The notes beneath the pieces are model-generated. The model was not told where the DNA came from, searched no databases, and saw nothing but the letters and a program-made list of their open reading frames with translations. Of a stretch of DNA of 64,000 nucleotides, positions 51,506 to 62,452 are shown in pieces. The position numbers and the translations under genes were made by a program. Source of the DNA: Imbroritus primus (lineage in GTDB: Bacteria > Pseudomonadota > Gammaproteobacteria > Burkholderiales > Burkholderiaceae); NCBI RefSeq assembly GCF_964332355.1, contig NZ_OZ201293.1:2480001-2544000 (forward strand), given 5' to 3'. Numbering within the stretch: position 1 is the first letter of the stretch; every line of letters starts with the position of its first letter.

Positions 51506-52572
51506 TTCCGGTAGAGATCGCTCGCCAGATAAGCCTGCTTCACCCGACGCGCCGCCACCAGCAGGATGGCGCAGGTGGGCAGGGCCAGCAGGATACCGAA
51601 AAAGCCGAAGAACTGCCCAAACGCCAGCAAGGCGAAAATCACCACCAGCGGGTGCAGGCCGATACGCTCGCCCACCAGCCGCGGCGTGAGGTAGAAACTC
51701 TCCACGAACTGGCCCAGGCCATAGACCACGGCGACCGCGGCCAGCCCGTACCAGTCGCCGAACTGCAGGACGGCTGCCACCAGCGCCATGATGAGGCCCA
51801 GTGCAAACCCAATGTAGGGAATGAAGACGGCAAGCCCGGTAAACACGCCCACCGGAATGGCAATGTCAAAGCCGGCGATCGCTAGCCCGGCCGAATAGAA
51901 CACCGCCAGGATGATCATCACCAGCAATTGCCCGCGCAGGTACTGCGACAGCAGTTCGTCGGTCTCGCGCATCAGCGACTGCGTGGTGTCCACCCAGCGG
52001 CGCGGTACGAAGCCTTCGAGCCGGCGCACCAGCATGTTCCAGTCCATCAGCAGGTAGAACATCAGGATCGGCACGATGAACAAGATGCCGATGGCGCTGA
52101 GCGCCGCCGAGCCGGAAGTTTTCAGGTAGCCGAACAGTGTGCCGAGGATTTCGTCCGGGCTGGACGCCAGATGCTCGGTCAGGAAGCTGCGCAGCCCCGC
52201 GAAATCGAACGTCACGCGGATACCCAGCTCGTTCAGCAACGGCGCGACCACGGCATTGACCTTGTCCACGAGCCCGGGCAGCTGCTCACGCAGCAACGGC
52301 ACCTCGCGCTGCACCACGATAACCAGCAGCAGCACCATCAGCACCATGACCAGCATCAACAGCAAGAGCATCAGTGTCACACCGAGCGCGCGCGGTACCC
52401 GCTTGCGGTAGAGCCACTCCACGCCGGGATTGAGGATATAGGCCAGGATGAACGCCAGCAGGAATGGCGTGAGAATCGACGACAAGGCACTGAACAGCCA
52501 TAGCAGGCCGACCGTGAGCGCTAGCCACAGGGCGATGCGCTTGACTTCCGGCGTCAGGACAGGAGCATTCAT
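51502..52572 (-). CDS. AI-2E family transporter (permease)
   Basis: The 356-residue protein has about eight membrane segments with a long central soluble region. Family landmarks include ILTPFLLAFILAYILNPGVEWLYRK near residue 32, LRGQLLVMIILAVFYSAGLAIAGFDIAIPVGVFTGLAVFIPYIG near 212, FVESFYLTPRLVGERIGLHPLVVIFALLAFGQFFGFFGILLALP near 284. The family includes putative autoinducer-2 exporters and others, and the substrate is unknown. It begins the minus-strand operon and is divergent from purM, 257 bases away. Confidence 0.88.
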   Translation of the reverse strand: MNAPVLTPEVKRIALWLALTVGLLWLFSALSSILTPFLLAFILAYILNPGVEWLYRKRVPRALGVTLMLLLLMLVMVLMVLLLVIVVQREVPLLREQLPGLVDKVNAVVAPLLNELGIRVTFDFAGLRSFLTEHLASSPDEILGTLFGYLKTSGSAALSAIGILFIVPILMFYLLMDWNMLVRRLEGFVPRRWVDTTQSLMRETDELLSQYLRGQLLVMIILAVFYSAGLAIAGFDIAIPVGVFTGLAVFIPYIGFALGLIMALVAAVLQFGDWYGLAAVAVVYGLGQFVESFYLTPRLVGERIGLHPLVVIFALLAFGQFFGFFGILLALPTCAILLVAARRVKQAYLASDLYRK

Positions 52573-52829
52573 GAAGTGCTTGCAGTAAGGTTCAGAGGCG
52601 GCTGGGGAGCCATCGGAAAGCCATCCGGCGTTCAGGCGACGCCCGCATCCCCACGGGATTCCGCATCCTGGCGGCCAAATTGGGGAGGAATGGTCCCAAA
52701 TCCGTTAAAATCCCGATTCTACTGGACATGCCGGGTCTGGCCGCATTTCCCGTCGCCCACTGCACATTGGCGGCGGAACCGCGCCCAGCTGGCGGTTCCT
52801 CGCATTCACTCACCAATCCGTAGGTTTTC

Positions 52830-53885
52830 ATGAGCGCTTCCCATACCCCGCAAGGCACGACCGGCCTCTCTTACCGTGATGCCGGCGTCGATATCGAAGC
52901 CGGCGATGCGCTGGTCGATGCGATCAAGCCCTTTGCCAAACGTACCATGCGCGAAGGCGTGCTCGGCGGCATCGGCGGATTCGGCGCCCTGTTCGAGATT
53001 TCCAAGAAGTACAAGGAACCGGTGCTGGTGTCCGGCACCGACGGCGTCGGCACCAAGCTGCGCCTCGCCTTCGAACTGAACCGCCACGACACGGTCGGCC
53101 AGGACCTGGTCGCCATGAGCGTCAACGACATCCTCGTGCAAGGCGCCGAGCCGCTGTTCTTCCTCGACTACTTTGCCTGCGGCAAGCTCGATGTGCAGAC
53201 CGCTGCTACCGTCGTGAAAGGTATTGCCCACGGTTGTGAACTGGCCGGCTGCGCGCTGATCGGCGGCGAAACCGCCGAAATGCCGAGCATGTATCCGGAA
53301 GGCGAATACGACCTGGCCGGCTTCGCCGTCGGCGCGGTGGAAAAGAGCAAGATCATCGACGGCACCACCATCGCGGCTGGCGACGTGGTGCTCGGCCTGG
53401 CCTCGAGCGGCGCGCACTCCAACGGCTACTCGCTGGTGCGCAAGATCATCGAAGTGAGCCAGCCCGACCTGAATGCCGACTTCCACGGCCAGCGCCTGCA
53501 GGATGCCCTGATGGCACCCACGCGCATCTACGTCAAGCCGCTACTCGCACTGATCGAGACCGGCATGGTCAAAGGCATGGCCCACATCACCGGCGGCGGT
53601 CTCGTGGAAAACGTGCCGCGCGTGTTGCAGGACAATGTCACCGCCATCCTGCACAAGGATGCCTGGACCATGCCGCCGCTGTTCACCTGGCTCCAGCAAA
53701 ACGGCGGCGTAGCCGACGCCGAGATGCACCGCGTGTTCAACTGCGGCATCGGCATGGTGGTGGTCGTGTCGAAGGACAACGCCGCCGCAGCGATGCAGCA
53801 GCTGCAGGCCGCCGGCGAAACCGTCTGGCAGATCGGCGAGATCCGGGCACGCGTGGGGGATGAGGCGCAGACGCAGGTGGTTTGA
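52830..53885 (+). CDS. purM: Phosphoribosylformylglycinamidine cyclo-ligase
   Basis: This is the AIR synthetase of purine synthesis. The 351-residue product has GLSYRDAGVDIEAGDALVDAI, GGFGALFEI, LVSGTDGVGTKLRLAFELNRHDTVGQDLVAMSVNDILVQGAEPLFFLDYFACGKLD, GGETAEMPSMY, and HITGGGLVENVPRVL. Length fits. A TTAAAAT hexamer lies at about 52705-52711, 120 bases upstream. The ankyrin protein gene follows 235 bases later on the same strand. Confidence 0.96.
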   Translation: MSASHTPQGTTGLSYRDAGVDIEAGDALVDAIKPFAKRTMREGVLGGIGGFGALFEISKKYKEPVLVSGTDGVGTKLRLAFELNRHDTVGQDLVAMSVNDILVQGAEPLFFLDYFACGKLDVQTAATVVKGIAHGCELAGCALIGGETAEMPSMYPEGEYDLAGFAVGAVEKSKIIDGTTIAAGDVVLGLASSGAHSNGYSLVRKIIEVSQPDLNADFHGQRLQDALMAPTRIYVKPLLALIETGMVKGMAHITGGGLVENVPRVLQDNVTAILHKDAWTMPPLFTWLQQNGGVADAEMHRVFNCGIGMVVVVSKDNAAAAMQQLQAAGETVWQIGEIRARVGDEAQTQVV

Positions 53886-54120
53886 GCGGCGCCCCAACCA
53901 TGTCCCCTGCGACGCCGGGCGGGACCGACGTCCGCCTGGCGGGCGGCTCGGCCCAGCGTCAAGCGCTGCGCATGGTCAGACAGTCGAGCCGACCCCCATC
54001 GCCCGGCCCCATCACAACTGTAAAATAAGATAAACGCCGCCTGATTTGGCACTCGTTTTCTGGCGCCGTGTTCGGATCGGCGTTAACGTGCGGGCATCTC
54101 CAACATGCCCGCCAACGATC

Positions 54121-56400
54121 ATGCCCGGACCGGTTGCCTTAAAAACATTCCGCGACGCCTCCACTCAAACGACACCAGAAACCACAACGGAAACGACATC
54201 GCCGCCCCGCGACCCGGCGGCAGCCGTTTTCGATAATCCGCTCCTGACCCGCAAGATCGGCCGCCGTGCCATGCGGGCCCTGCCAAGCGCCAGCGCAATG
54301 CCAACCAGTGCATGGCATCTGGAGAAAGCACGGACGACAGCGGCGCTGGGCAGTATCAACCAGACGTTCCGGGGCACCGTTCCCAGTTATACGCTTCTGG
54401 CCTTGGAAGCACTGGAACATGGCAGGGTGACACTGGAAAGCCTGTTTTCGGAGTTTCATCTACGACTGGCTCGTGCTTATCTGCCGGCAGCCTATCCCGC
54501 ACACACTGGCCAACGCGAAGTCTTGTCGGCGCAACTCATCAACGGCCTGCTCGCACGCAGGGTCGTCGAGGCGCGGAGCAAAGAGATACGTCGCCAGGTC
54601 AAGCACGCGGTACAGTGCTTCCTGAATGCGGTCTACGACACACCTCCCTCTCCACGAACGTTTGCGGCGCGGGCGCAAGACAGTGCACTCTCCCGGTGCA
54701 TCGAGCTGGCAAACGCGATCCTCCAGTTCACGCATGCCTTCTTTTGCTACCTCGCAGAGGGGGATCACCATCTAGGCAAGCTCGATGACCTCGCCCAGCG
54801 TTTTACCCTGAACGTTCCCAGCACCGATTCCTTCTGGTACGACAAGCTCATGCTCAACGCGGCGCAGTCAGGCGCCTGGAGAAGTGTGCAGCTACTGCTG
54901 GAACATAAACGCTCACAAGCTGGCGCACTGGCCTGCACGTATCTCAGCGATTTCTCACTAGCTGAACATCCGCTTCTGGCAATGACCCAACGGATCCGCG
55001 ATGACTCTGAACAGGAAACTGGCTTGCTGCATATCGCTGCAAGGCAGGGGGATGTCGGCATGCTCGACTATCTGCATGGCAAGTTGCAGGCTGCCCGCGT
55101 CTCCATCGACTACGAAGAACGCGATGAACGGACCGCGCTGTTCTGTGCGGTGGACGCGGATCAGCCGGATGCCTTCAATTGCTTGATAAAACATGGTGCA
55201 TCCCCGCATGCCTGCGATGCCGCGCAGACAACGCTGATGCATATCACGAGAAGCCCTGCGATCGCCTTGGCACTCATCGAAGCCAAGGTGGATATGAACG
55301 CATGCGATCAGCAAGGCCGGCGGCCACTGCACACCCAACGCTCCCCGGAGATCGTGCGGATGCTGATCGGAGCAGAAGCCAATGTGAATGCCATGGATGA
55401 TGACCAGAACCGGCCTTTGCATCTGCAGACCGATCCGGCAATCGTGCGAATGCTGATCAACGCAAAAGCAGAAGTCAACGCGCGCAACAACCTTCAGCGC
55501 ACGCCATTGCATTGTGTGAACAATGCTGATGCCGTGGACGCTCTCATTGCAGCGGATCCTCGCGCGGATGTGAATGCCGAAGATGCCAAGGGCAATCGTC
55601 CCCTGCATGTTCAGCGACACCCGGCCGTCGTGCGTGCGCTGATCAACGCAGGCGCGGCAGTCAACGCCACGAACGCCGACGGCGAGACGCCCCTGCATCT
55701 AGCCACTCATCCAGAAGCCGCCCGGCTATTGCTTGAAGCAGATGCCGCAGTCGATGCACTCGACCGGCACCGTGAATCCCCTCTATTCAGCGCGTGCGAT
55801 CCGGGAATCATCACACTACTCGTAGCGCAAGGGGCAGATATCGGCATTATCAACAGCAGCGGTAGAAGCTTGCTGGACGCATGGCTCACCCCCCAGACCG
55901 GTCCGAGACGCCTCGCACATCTCGATTTCATCCAAGCACTGCACGATGCATGCGACACCCCGGAGCGCGCCGAACGCTTCCAACAGTTGATCCATCGACG
56001 CGGAGAGCATGACGAAACATCGTTGCACCGTTATCTACGGCTCTACAGCGAACAGTTGAATGCAACCTTGTGCGAGTACGCCGATCTCGATTTCCGTACG
56101 CTGGATCGACGAATCGAGGCGGTACGGCTCTTCAAGGCATGGGGGGCCGACCTGGAGATACGCAACATCCAAGGAGAATCTGCACACGATCATGTCGTGC
56201 GCCAACAGGCCGTCATGAGCAGCTGGCTTAGCGACTTCGCCCGCATGCCGGCGCCGCTTCAGGCCCGGTGCCTGACGAACTACCTGCCCTGGAAAGCGCG
56301 CATCGATACGCTGGAAGAGCTCTTGCGTCCCTCTACGCCACCAGCCCCTCAGATGGCGGCATCCGGCAAACGCAAGCGGGACGAGATCGACCAGCCCTGA
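54121..56400 (+). CDS. Large ankyrin-repeat protein, possible secreted effector
   Basis: I do not recognise a named family. The 759-residue product begins with a Ser/Thr/Pro-rich, poorly ordered N-terminus (about 1-50), then a helical region of unknown fold to about 295. At least eight ankyrin-like repeats follow (about 297-582), most only 30 residues long (RPLHLQTDPAIVRMLINAKAEVNA type) instead of 33. A helical C-terminal region ends in GKRKRDEIDQP, which resembles a nuclear localisation signal. There is no Sec signal or membrane segment. Base composition is somewhat lower in GC than the flanking genes. The layout is that of host-directed effectors, but no secretion genes or PIP-box-like sequence are visible nearby. 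Start 54121 (MPGPVALK) is uncertain; the frame is open to 54046. Confidence 0.8.
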   Translation: MPGPVALKTFRDASTQTTPETTTETTSPPRDPAAAVFDNPLLTRKIGRRAMRALPSASAMPTSAWHLEKARTTAALGSINQTFRGTVPSYTLLALEALEHGRVTLESLFSEFHLRLARAYLPAAYPAHTGQREVLSAQLINGLLARRVVEARSKEIRRQVKHAVQCFLNAVYDTPPSPRTFAARAQDSALSRCIELANAILQFTHAFFCYLAEGDHHLGKLDDLAQRFTLNVPSTDSFWYDKLMLNAAQSGAWRSVQLLLEHKRSQAGALACTYLSDFSLAEHPLLAMTQRIRDDSEQETGLLHIAARQGDVGMLDYLHGKLQAARVSIDYEERDERTALFCAVDADQPDAFNCLIKHGASPHACDAAQTTLMHITRSPAIALALIEAKVDMNACDQQGRRPLHTQRSPEIVRMLIGAEANVNAMDDDQNRPLHLQTDPAIVRMLINAKAEVNARNNLQRTPLHCVNNADAVDALIAADPRADVNAEDAKGNRPLHVQRHPAVVRALINAGAAVNATNADGETPLHLATHPEAARLLLEADAAVDALDRHRESPLFSACDPGIITLLVAQGADIGIINSSGRSLLDAWLTPQTGPRRLAHLDFIQALHDACDTPERAERFQQLIHRRGEHDETSLHRYLRLYSEQLNATLCEYADLDFRTLDRRIEAVRLFKAWGADLEIRNIQGESAHDHVVRQQAVMSSWLSDFARMPAPLQARCLTNYLPWKARIDTLEELLRPSTPPAPQMAASGKRKRDEIDQP

Positions 56401-56728
56401 AAATATGGAGACGCGTGGCGAGAACGCCGCGCACCTATCTGAATCCATCGACGTGCGAGTGCCCCGGCGGCGGAGTATCGCGCATCAGGCGCACTACGCA
56501 ACCGATCACGCATGGACCCGGCACATGGACACGTTCGAAAAAAAATGCTCAGGCCGGGGCCTTACGGAGTAACGCGGGCGTTGCGGCAGGCAAACGCAAA
56601 CGGGCAGATCTCAACGCTCGGCCCGATATGCGACGAGAGGAACAGAACAGGCACTGCAGAGCGTCCCGCCATATGACGGCATAGCAGAGAGGCCAGCGCA
56701 ACACTATTGCGCCGGCCATGGGCATGCA
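56401..56728. other. Intergenic region between the ankyrin gene and dnaJ
   Basis: The 328 bases lie between converging genes. There is an A-run at about 56542-56549 but no clear hairpin terminator. The short open frames show no family features. I see no other element. Confidence 0.5.
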
Positions 56729-57865
56729 TCAACTGAAGAACTTCTTCACCTTGTCCAGCCACGACTGTTCCTGCGGCGAGTGACGCGAGCCGCCGGCGTG
56801 CACCGAGGTATCGAACTGGCGCAACAGGTTCTTCTGTTCTTCGGTCAGCTTGACCGGCGTCTCAACGACGACGTGCACGTAGAGGTCCCCCGGATAACCC
56901 GATCGCACACCCTTGATACCCTTGCCGCGCAGGCGAAAGGTTTTGCCGCCCTGCGTGCCTTCGGGCACCGAGAAGCTGGCCTTGCCGCCGAGCGTGGGGA
57001 CTTCGATCTCGCCGCCCAGCGCCGCCGTGGCAAACGAGATCGGCATCTGGCAATGCAGGTCGTCGCCATCGCGTTCGAACACTGGATGCGGCTTGATGTG
57101 GACTTCAACGTACAGGTCGCCCGGCGGCCCGCCGTTGATGCCCGGCTCGCCGTTGCCGGTCGAGCGAATGCGCATGCCTTCGTCGATGCCTGCCGGCACC
57201 TTCACTTCGAGCGTCTTCTGCGACTTCAGCTTGCCCTGGCCATGGCACTTGGTACACGGCTTGGGAATGAACTTGCCGGTGCCGTGGCACTTCGGGCAGG
57301 TCTGCTGCATCGTGAAGAAACCCTGGGCGACACGCACCTGGCCCACGCCATTACAGGTCGGGCAGGTTTCCACCGAGGAACCGGGCTCCGCGCCATTGCC
57401 GTGGCAATGATCGCATTCGTCCCAGTGCGGCACGCGGATCTGCGTGTCGTAGCCGTTGGCAGCCTGCTCGAGGCTGATCTCCATGCTGTAGCGCAGATCG
57501 GCGCCGCGGTAGACTTGCGGGCCGCCCCGGCGGCCGCCGCCGGCGCCGCCCTGGCCAAAAATGTCGCCAAAGATGTCGCCAAAAGCATCCGCGAAACCGC
57601 CGAAGCCCTGCCCGCCGCCAAAGCCGCCGGCCATATTCGGGTCGACACCGGCATGGCCATACTGATCATAGGCCGCGCGCTTTTCAGGCTCGGACAGGAT
57701 CTCGTAGGCCTCCTTGGCCTCCTTGAATTTGTCCTCGGCTTCCTTGCTGTCCGGGTTGCGGTCCGGGTGGTACTTCATCGCGAGCTTGCGATACGCCTTC
57801 TTGATCTCGTCGTCGCTGGCGTTCTTGCCCACCCCGAGCACTTCGTAGAAATCACGTTTTGCCAT
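56729..57865 (-). CDS. dnaJ: Chaperone protein DnaJ
   Basis: This is the Hsp40 co-chaperone that delivers substrates to DnaK and stimulates its ATPase. The 378-residue product has the J domain with HPD in KYHPDRNPDS near residue 33, a Gly/Phe-rich linker (GGFGGGQGFGGFADAFGDIFGDIFG), four zinc motifs (CDHCHGNG, CPTCNGVG, CPKCHGTG, CTKCHGQG), and the C-terminal substrate domains. It lies downstream of dnaK on the same strand, separated by a 252-base gap with a palindromic repeat. Confidence 0.97.
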   Translation of the reverse strand: MAKRDFYEVLGVGKNASDDEIKKAYRKLAMKYHPDRNPDSKEAEDKFKEAKEAYEILSEPEKRAAYDQYGHAGVDPNMAGGFGGGQGFGGFADAFGDIFGDIFGQGGAGGGRRGGPQVYRGADLRYSMEISLEQAANGYDTQIRVPHWDECDHCHGNGAEPGSSVETCPTCNGVGQVRVAQGFFTMQQTCPKCHGTGKFIPKPCTKCHGQGKLKSQKTLEVKVPAGIDEGMRIRSTGNGEPGINGGPPGDLYVEVHIKPHPVFERDGDDLHCQMPISFATAALGGEIEVPTLGGKASFSVPEGTQGGKTFRLRGKGIKGVRSGYPGDLYVHVVVETPVKLTEEQKNLLRQFDTSVHAGGSRHSPQEQSWLDKVKKFFS

Positions 57866-57905
57866 GGTGGCTCATCTATCCATGTCGCTCATTAAAAAAC
57901 CAAGG

Positions 57906-58013
57906 GACGCTATCAGAATGAAGCGAAGCGGTCCTGGCCAGGCGCGTGGCCGCAGACAGTACACGGAGTACGGCAAGGCCACGCAACGACGCCAGAATCA
58001 TTTTGATAGCGTC
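57906..58013. repeat. Palindromic MITE-like repeat, copy 2 (dnaK-dnaJ gap)
   Basis: This is a 108-bp element with perfect 10-bp terminal inverted repeats (GACGCTATCA at 57906, TGATAGCGTC at 58004). Nested inside are GCGTGGCC (57944-57951)/GGCCACGC (57977-57984) and the centre GTAC-ACGGA-GTAC. The whole element can fold into a long hairpin in the dnaK-dnaJ mRNA. A related copy lies at 38038-38124. Confidence 0.8.
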
Positions 58014-58117
58014 TCTAACAAAAAGCCGAGCGGTGAATTGCAATGCGTCTACATTGCGCCTCATCGCCCGGCATGGCGCGGGATGGCCAAGAGTGATAGC
58101 CATCGCCGCGGACCGAT

Positions 58118-60064
<1,947 letters not shown>

Positions 60065-60120
60065 GTGATGTGCTCCTGAATCTTTGTTCGGAAATGTTGC
60101 AAAAAATTGGTCTGGACTGG

Positions 60121-60149
60121 AAATGTGGCCGGGCAAACCGCTTTTCAAG
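60121..60149 (-). promoter_or_regulatory. Candidate sigma-32 heat-shock promoter of dnaK
   Basis: On the minus strand CTTGAA (60149-60144) is followed after 13 bases by GGCCACATTT, close to the sigma-32 consensus CTTGAA-N13-15-CCCCATNT. It lies about 57 bases upstream of the dnaK ATG. Confidence 0.6.
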
Positions 60150-60279
60150 GGCTTTCTCGCGAAAAAAGGGCCTTTTTTGCAGGCTCACCCGCAAAATCTT
60201 CGCTTTCCTGGAGGAAGGCGGCACCCCGGACGGGGAAAAGTCCGTGCTAGGCTCTAGCCATCTTTATCAATCTGTTAAA

Positions 60280-60301
60280 TAAGTGGTACATAAACCACTT
60301 A
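60280..60301 (+). promoter_or_regulatory. Operator-like inverted repeat upstream of the phospholipase gene
   Basis: TAAGTGGT and ACCACTTA (8-bp perfect arms) flank ACATAA just before the phospholipase start. It sits in an AT-rich patch with possible -10 sequences. Regulator unknown. Confidence 0.4.
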
Positions 60302-60315
60302 AGACAGCGTTCTTC

Positions 60316-61695
60316 ATGTCTAATGCCCGTCACGTTTCGCCAGTGCGGCAGGTCCGCCTAGTGCGCCACGTCCTTGCCCCGCTGGCTGCAGCCTCCCTTG
60401 CGCTTGCGGCCCTCACGCCGGCCCACGCTGCCGTCGCGTTGCTGGCGCCGCCACGCATGGTCGACGGCACGCAGCCGCTTGTCCTGAACCTGCTGGTGAC
60501 CGCAGATGCCGGGGTACGCGCCTACGACATCCCGGAAACCCTCGAAATTACTGCGTCGGCCGCCCTGCAGGCGCCTGTGCAGGTGATCATGCGCCGTCAG
60601 ACGGCAGGCCCTTCGGTGATCCGGCTGCGGCGTGGGGAGTACCGGCAGATCGCCTACACCGGGCTCCTGCCGCCGACGCTGCGCGGCGTGGTGAGGATCG
60701 AACCAACGACGCTCAATGCCGCGCCGGTACTGGTGACGCTGAATGTCGATCCAGCTGCGGCCGCCAACGTGCGCGCGGCCAACCGGGCTTCGGAAACCCC
60801 GCCGGATACGGCTTCGGCCGCGCGCAATACCTCCGTCGATCCAGTCATCGTCCCGGGCCATGAAATCAGTCACGAAGCGAACCAGGGCACAGGCCACGAC
60901 ACCGCGGACAATCTGGCCCATGTGCCGGTCACGCCGGTTGCCGTGGCACCGCCCAATGTCCCTGTGGCCAGCGACCTGCAGGACGAAGGCCGGCTGTCAT
61001 TCTTTGACCCGATGTACCTGGCCTTCGGCCAGCGTGGCGGCACCAACGCCAAGTTCCAGCTCAGCTTCAAGTACCGGATCTTCCAAGCTGCCACGCCGAC
61101 ATCCAAAGGGCCGATCGACAATCTGTATTTCGGCTACACGCAGTTCTCGCTCTGGGACCTGTCGTCGGAATCGAAGCCGTTCTATGACACCAACTACCGG
61201 CCCAGCGTGTTTTACTACCTGCCCGACACGGGCGTGAAAGGCGGCCTGCTGAGCCGTCTGGCATTCGCCGGTGGCCTTGAGCACGAGTCAAACGGCCGCT
61301 CCGGTAGCGAGTCGCGCAGTATCAATACGGTGTTCATCAAGCCCACGTTCTATCTGGGTGACCTGAACAGCTGGCACGCGACCGTGACGCCCAAGCTGTA
61401 CTACTACCTGAGCAAGTCCGACAACCGCGATATCGCCGATTACCGTGGCTACGCCGACCTGCGCCTGGCGTGGGGCAAGCCCGACTCATGGGAACTCGCG
61501 GCCACGCTGCGCAAGGGGATGAAAGGCTCGCATTACAGCGCGGACACCCAGGTGTCGTATCCGCTGGCCCAGTTGCTGCCGGGCACGGCGGGATACCTGG
61601 TCCTCAGCTACTTCACGGGATACGGGGAAAGCCTGCTGGACTACAACCGCAAGCGCGCCTCGCAGGTGCGCATCGGCTACAGCATTTCGCGCTGA
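60316..61695 (+). CDS. pldA: Outer-membrane phospholipase A with extra N-terminal domain
   Basis: This is a calcium-dependent outer-membrane phospholipase. The 459-residue precursor has a signal peptide (LAPLAAASLALAALTPAHAA). A region of about 190 residues follows that is beta-rich and not part of the classic enzyme (VLNLLVTADAGVRAYDIPETLEI...). The OMPLA barrel starts near residue 225 (FFDPMYLAFGQRGG), with YFGYTQFSLWDLSSESKPFYDTNYRPSVFYY and the catalytic His-Ser-Asn of GLEHESNGRSG near 330, ending in RASQVRIGYSISR. Typical PldA is under 300 residues. Start 60316 follows the signal peptide; GTG 60283 is an alternative inside the inverted repeat. Confidence 0.9.
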   Translation: MSNARHVSPVRQVRLVRHVLAPLAAASLALAALTPAHAAVALLAPPRMVDGTQPLVLNLLVTADAGVRAYDIPETLEITASAALQAPVQVIMRRQTAGPSVIRLRRGEYRQIAYTGLLPPTLRGVVRIEPTTLNAAPVLVTLNVDPAAAANVRAANRASETPPDTASAARNTSVDPVIVPGHEISHEANQGTGHDTADNLAHVPVTPVAVAPPNVPVASDLQDEGRLSFFDPMYLAFGQRGGTNAKFQLSFKYRIFQAATPTSKGPIDNLYFGYTQFSLWDLSSESKPFYDTNYRPSVFYYLPDTGVKGGLLSRLAFAGGLEHESNGRSGSESRSINTVFIKPTFYLGDLNSWHATVTPKLYYYLSKSDNRDIADYRGYADLRLAWGKPDSWELAATLRKGMKGSHYSADTQVSYPLAQLLPGTAGYLVLSYFTGYGESLLDYNRKRASQVRIGYSISR

Positions 61696-61725
61696 CGGCA
61701 TGCCGCGCCGAGCGGCATGCACGAG

Positions 61726-61766
61726 ATGCCCATGGCCGGCACGCAAGGCGTGCCGGCCATGGGCAT
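61726..61766. terminator. Perfect 19-bp hairpin between convergent pldA and grpE
   Basis: ATGCCCATGGCCGGCACGC and its complement are separated by AAG. A second hairpin (GCATGCCGC/GCGGCATGC) precedes it at about 61699-61720. There is no T-run. The location between converging genes suggests a two-way end. Confidence 0.65.
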
Positions 61767-61813
61767 GATCCATCCTGCCAGGTCCGTTGCGGACCCGCGG
61801 CCGGGTCTGCAGA

Positions 61814-62386
61814 TCAGCGTGGTGCCGAGACGGTCACGAGTGCCGGACGCAGGACACGCTCGGCGATGGTGTAACCACGCTGCAATACGGCTACGACGGT
61901 GTTGGGCTCCTGCTCGGAGGGCACCATCGAAATGGCCTGGTGGAGGTGCGGATCGAACTTCTCACCGACCGGATTCAGCTCGACGATGCGCCCTTTCTCC
62001 AGCGCCGCCACCAGCTGGCGCTGCGTCAGCTCCACGCCTTCATGCAGCTTGGCCAGATCGCCAGAGGTATCGGCCAGCGCCGCGTGGAGGCTGTCCATGA
62101 CTGGCAGCAGGTATTCCGCAAAACTCTCGATGGCGAACTTGTGGGCCTTGGCTACATCCTCCTGGGCCCGGCGGCGGATGTTCTCGCTTTCGGCCTTGGC
62201 GCGCAGGAACATTTCGTAGTGCTCCTGCGCCTTGATCTGGGCAGCTTCTAGCTGCGTAGCCAGATCGGCGGCCTGCGCGGAACCGACGTGATTGCCGTCG
62301 TCCTGCGGCACGGTCTGCTGGGCATCGCCCGCCGCGGCGGCGTTCTGTTGATCGTCGGGAGAAGCGGTGGGTTTCTGGTCTTCCAT
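61814..62386 (-). CDS. grpE: Nucleotide exchange factor GrpE
   Basis: GrpE releases ADP from DnaK. The 190-residue product has a Gln/Ala/Asp-rich disordered N-terminus, a long helix (LEAAQIKAQEHYEMFLRAKAESENIRRRAQEDVAKAHKFAIESFAEYLLPVMDSLHAAL), and the C-terminal beta domain (FDPHLHQAISMVPSEQEPNTVVAVLQRGYTIAERVLRPALVTV). Start 62386 or the Met at 62392 are both possible. A good sigma-32-type promoter is at 62424-62452, so it is likely heat-induced. The pldA gene lies between it and dnaK. Confidence 0.95.
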   Translation of the reverse strand: MEDQKPTASPDDQQNAAAAGDAQQTVPQDDGNHVGSAQAADLATQLEAAQIKAQEHYEMFLRAKAESENIRRRAQEDVAKAHKFAIESFAEYLLPVMDSLHAALADTSGDLAKLHEGVELTQRQLVAALEKGRIVELNPVGEKFDPHLHQAISMVPSEQEPNTVVAVLQRGYTIAERVLRPALVTVSAPR

Positions 62387-62423
62387 GGGCATTCACAGGT
62401 AAAAAATGATGACGTTGCCACCC

Positions 62424-62452
62424 TAGATGGCTACGGCACCGGGAATTTCAAG
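62424..62452 (-). promoter_or_regulatory. Candidate sigma-32 promoter of grpE
   Basis: On the minus strand CTTGAA (62452-62447) is followed after 16 bases by CCATCTA (matching CCATNTA of the consensus). It would give a leader of about 30 bases to grpE. Confidence 0.6.
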
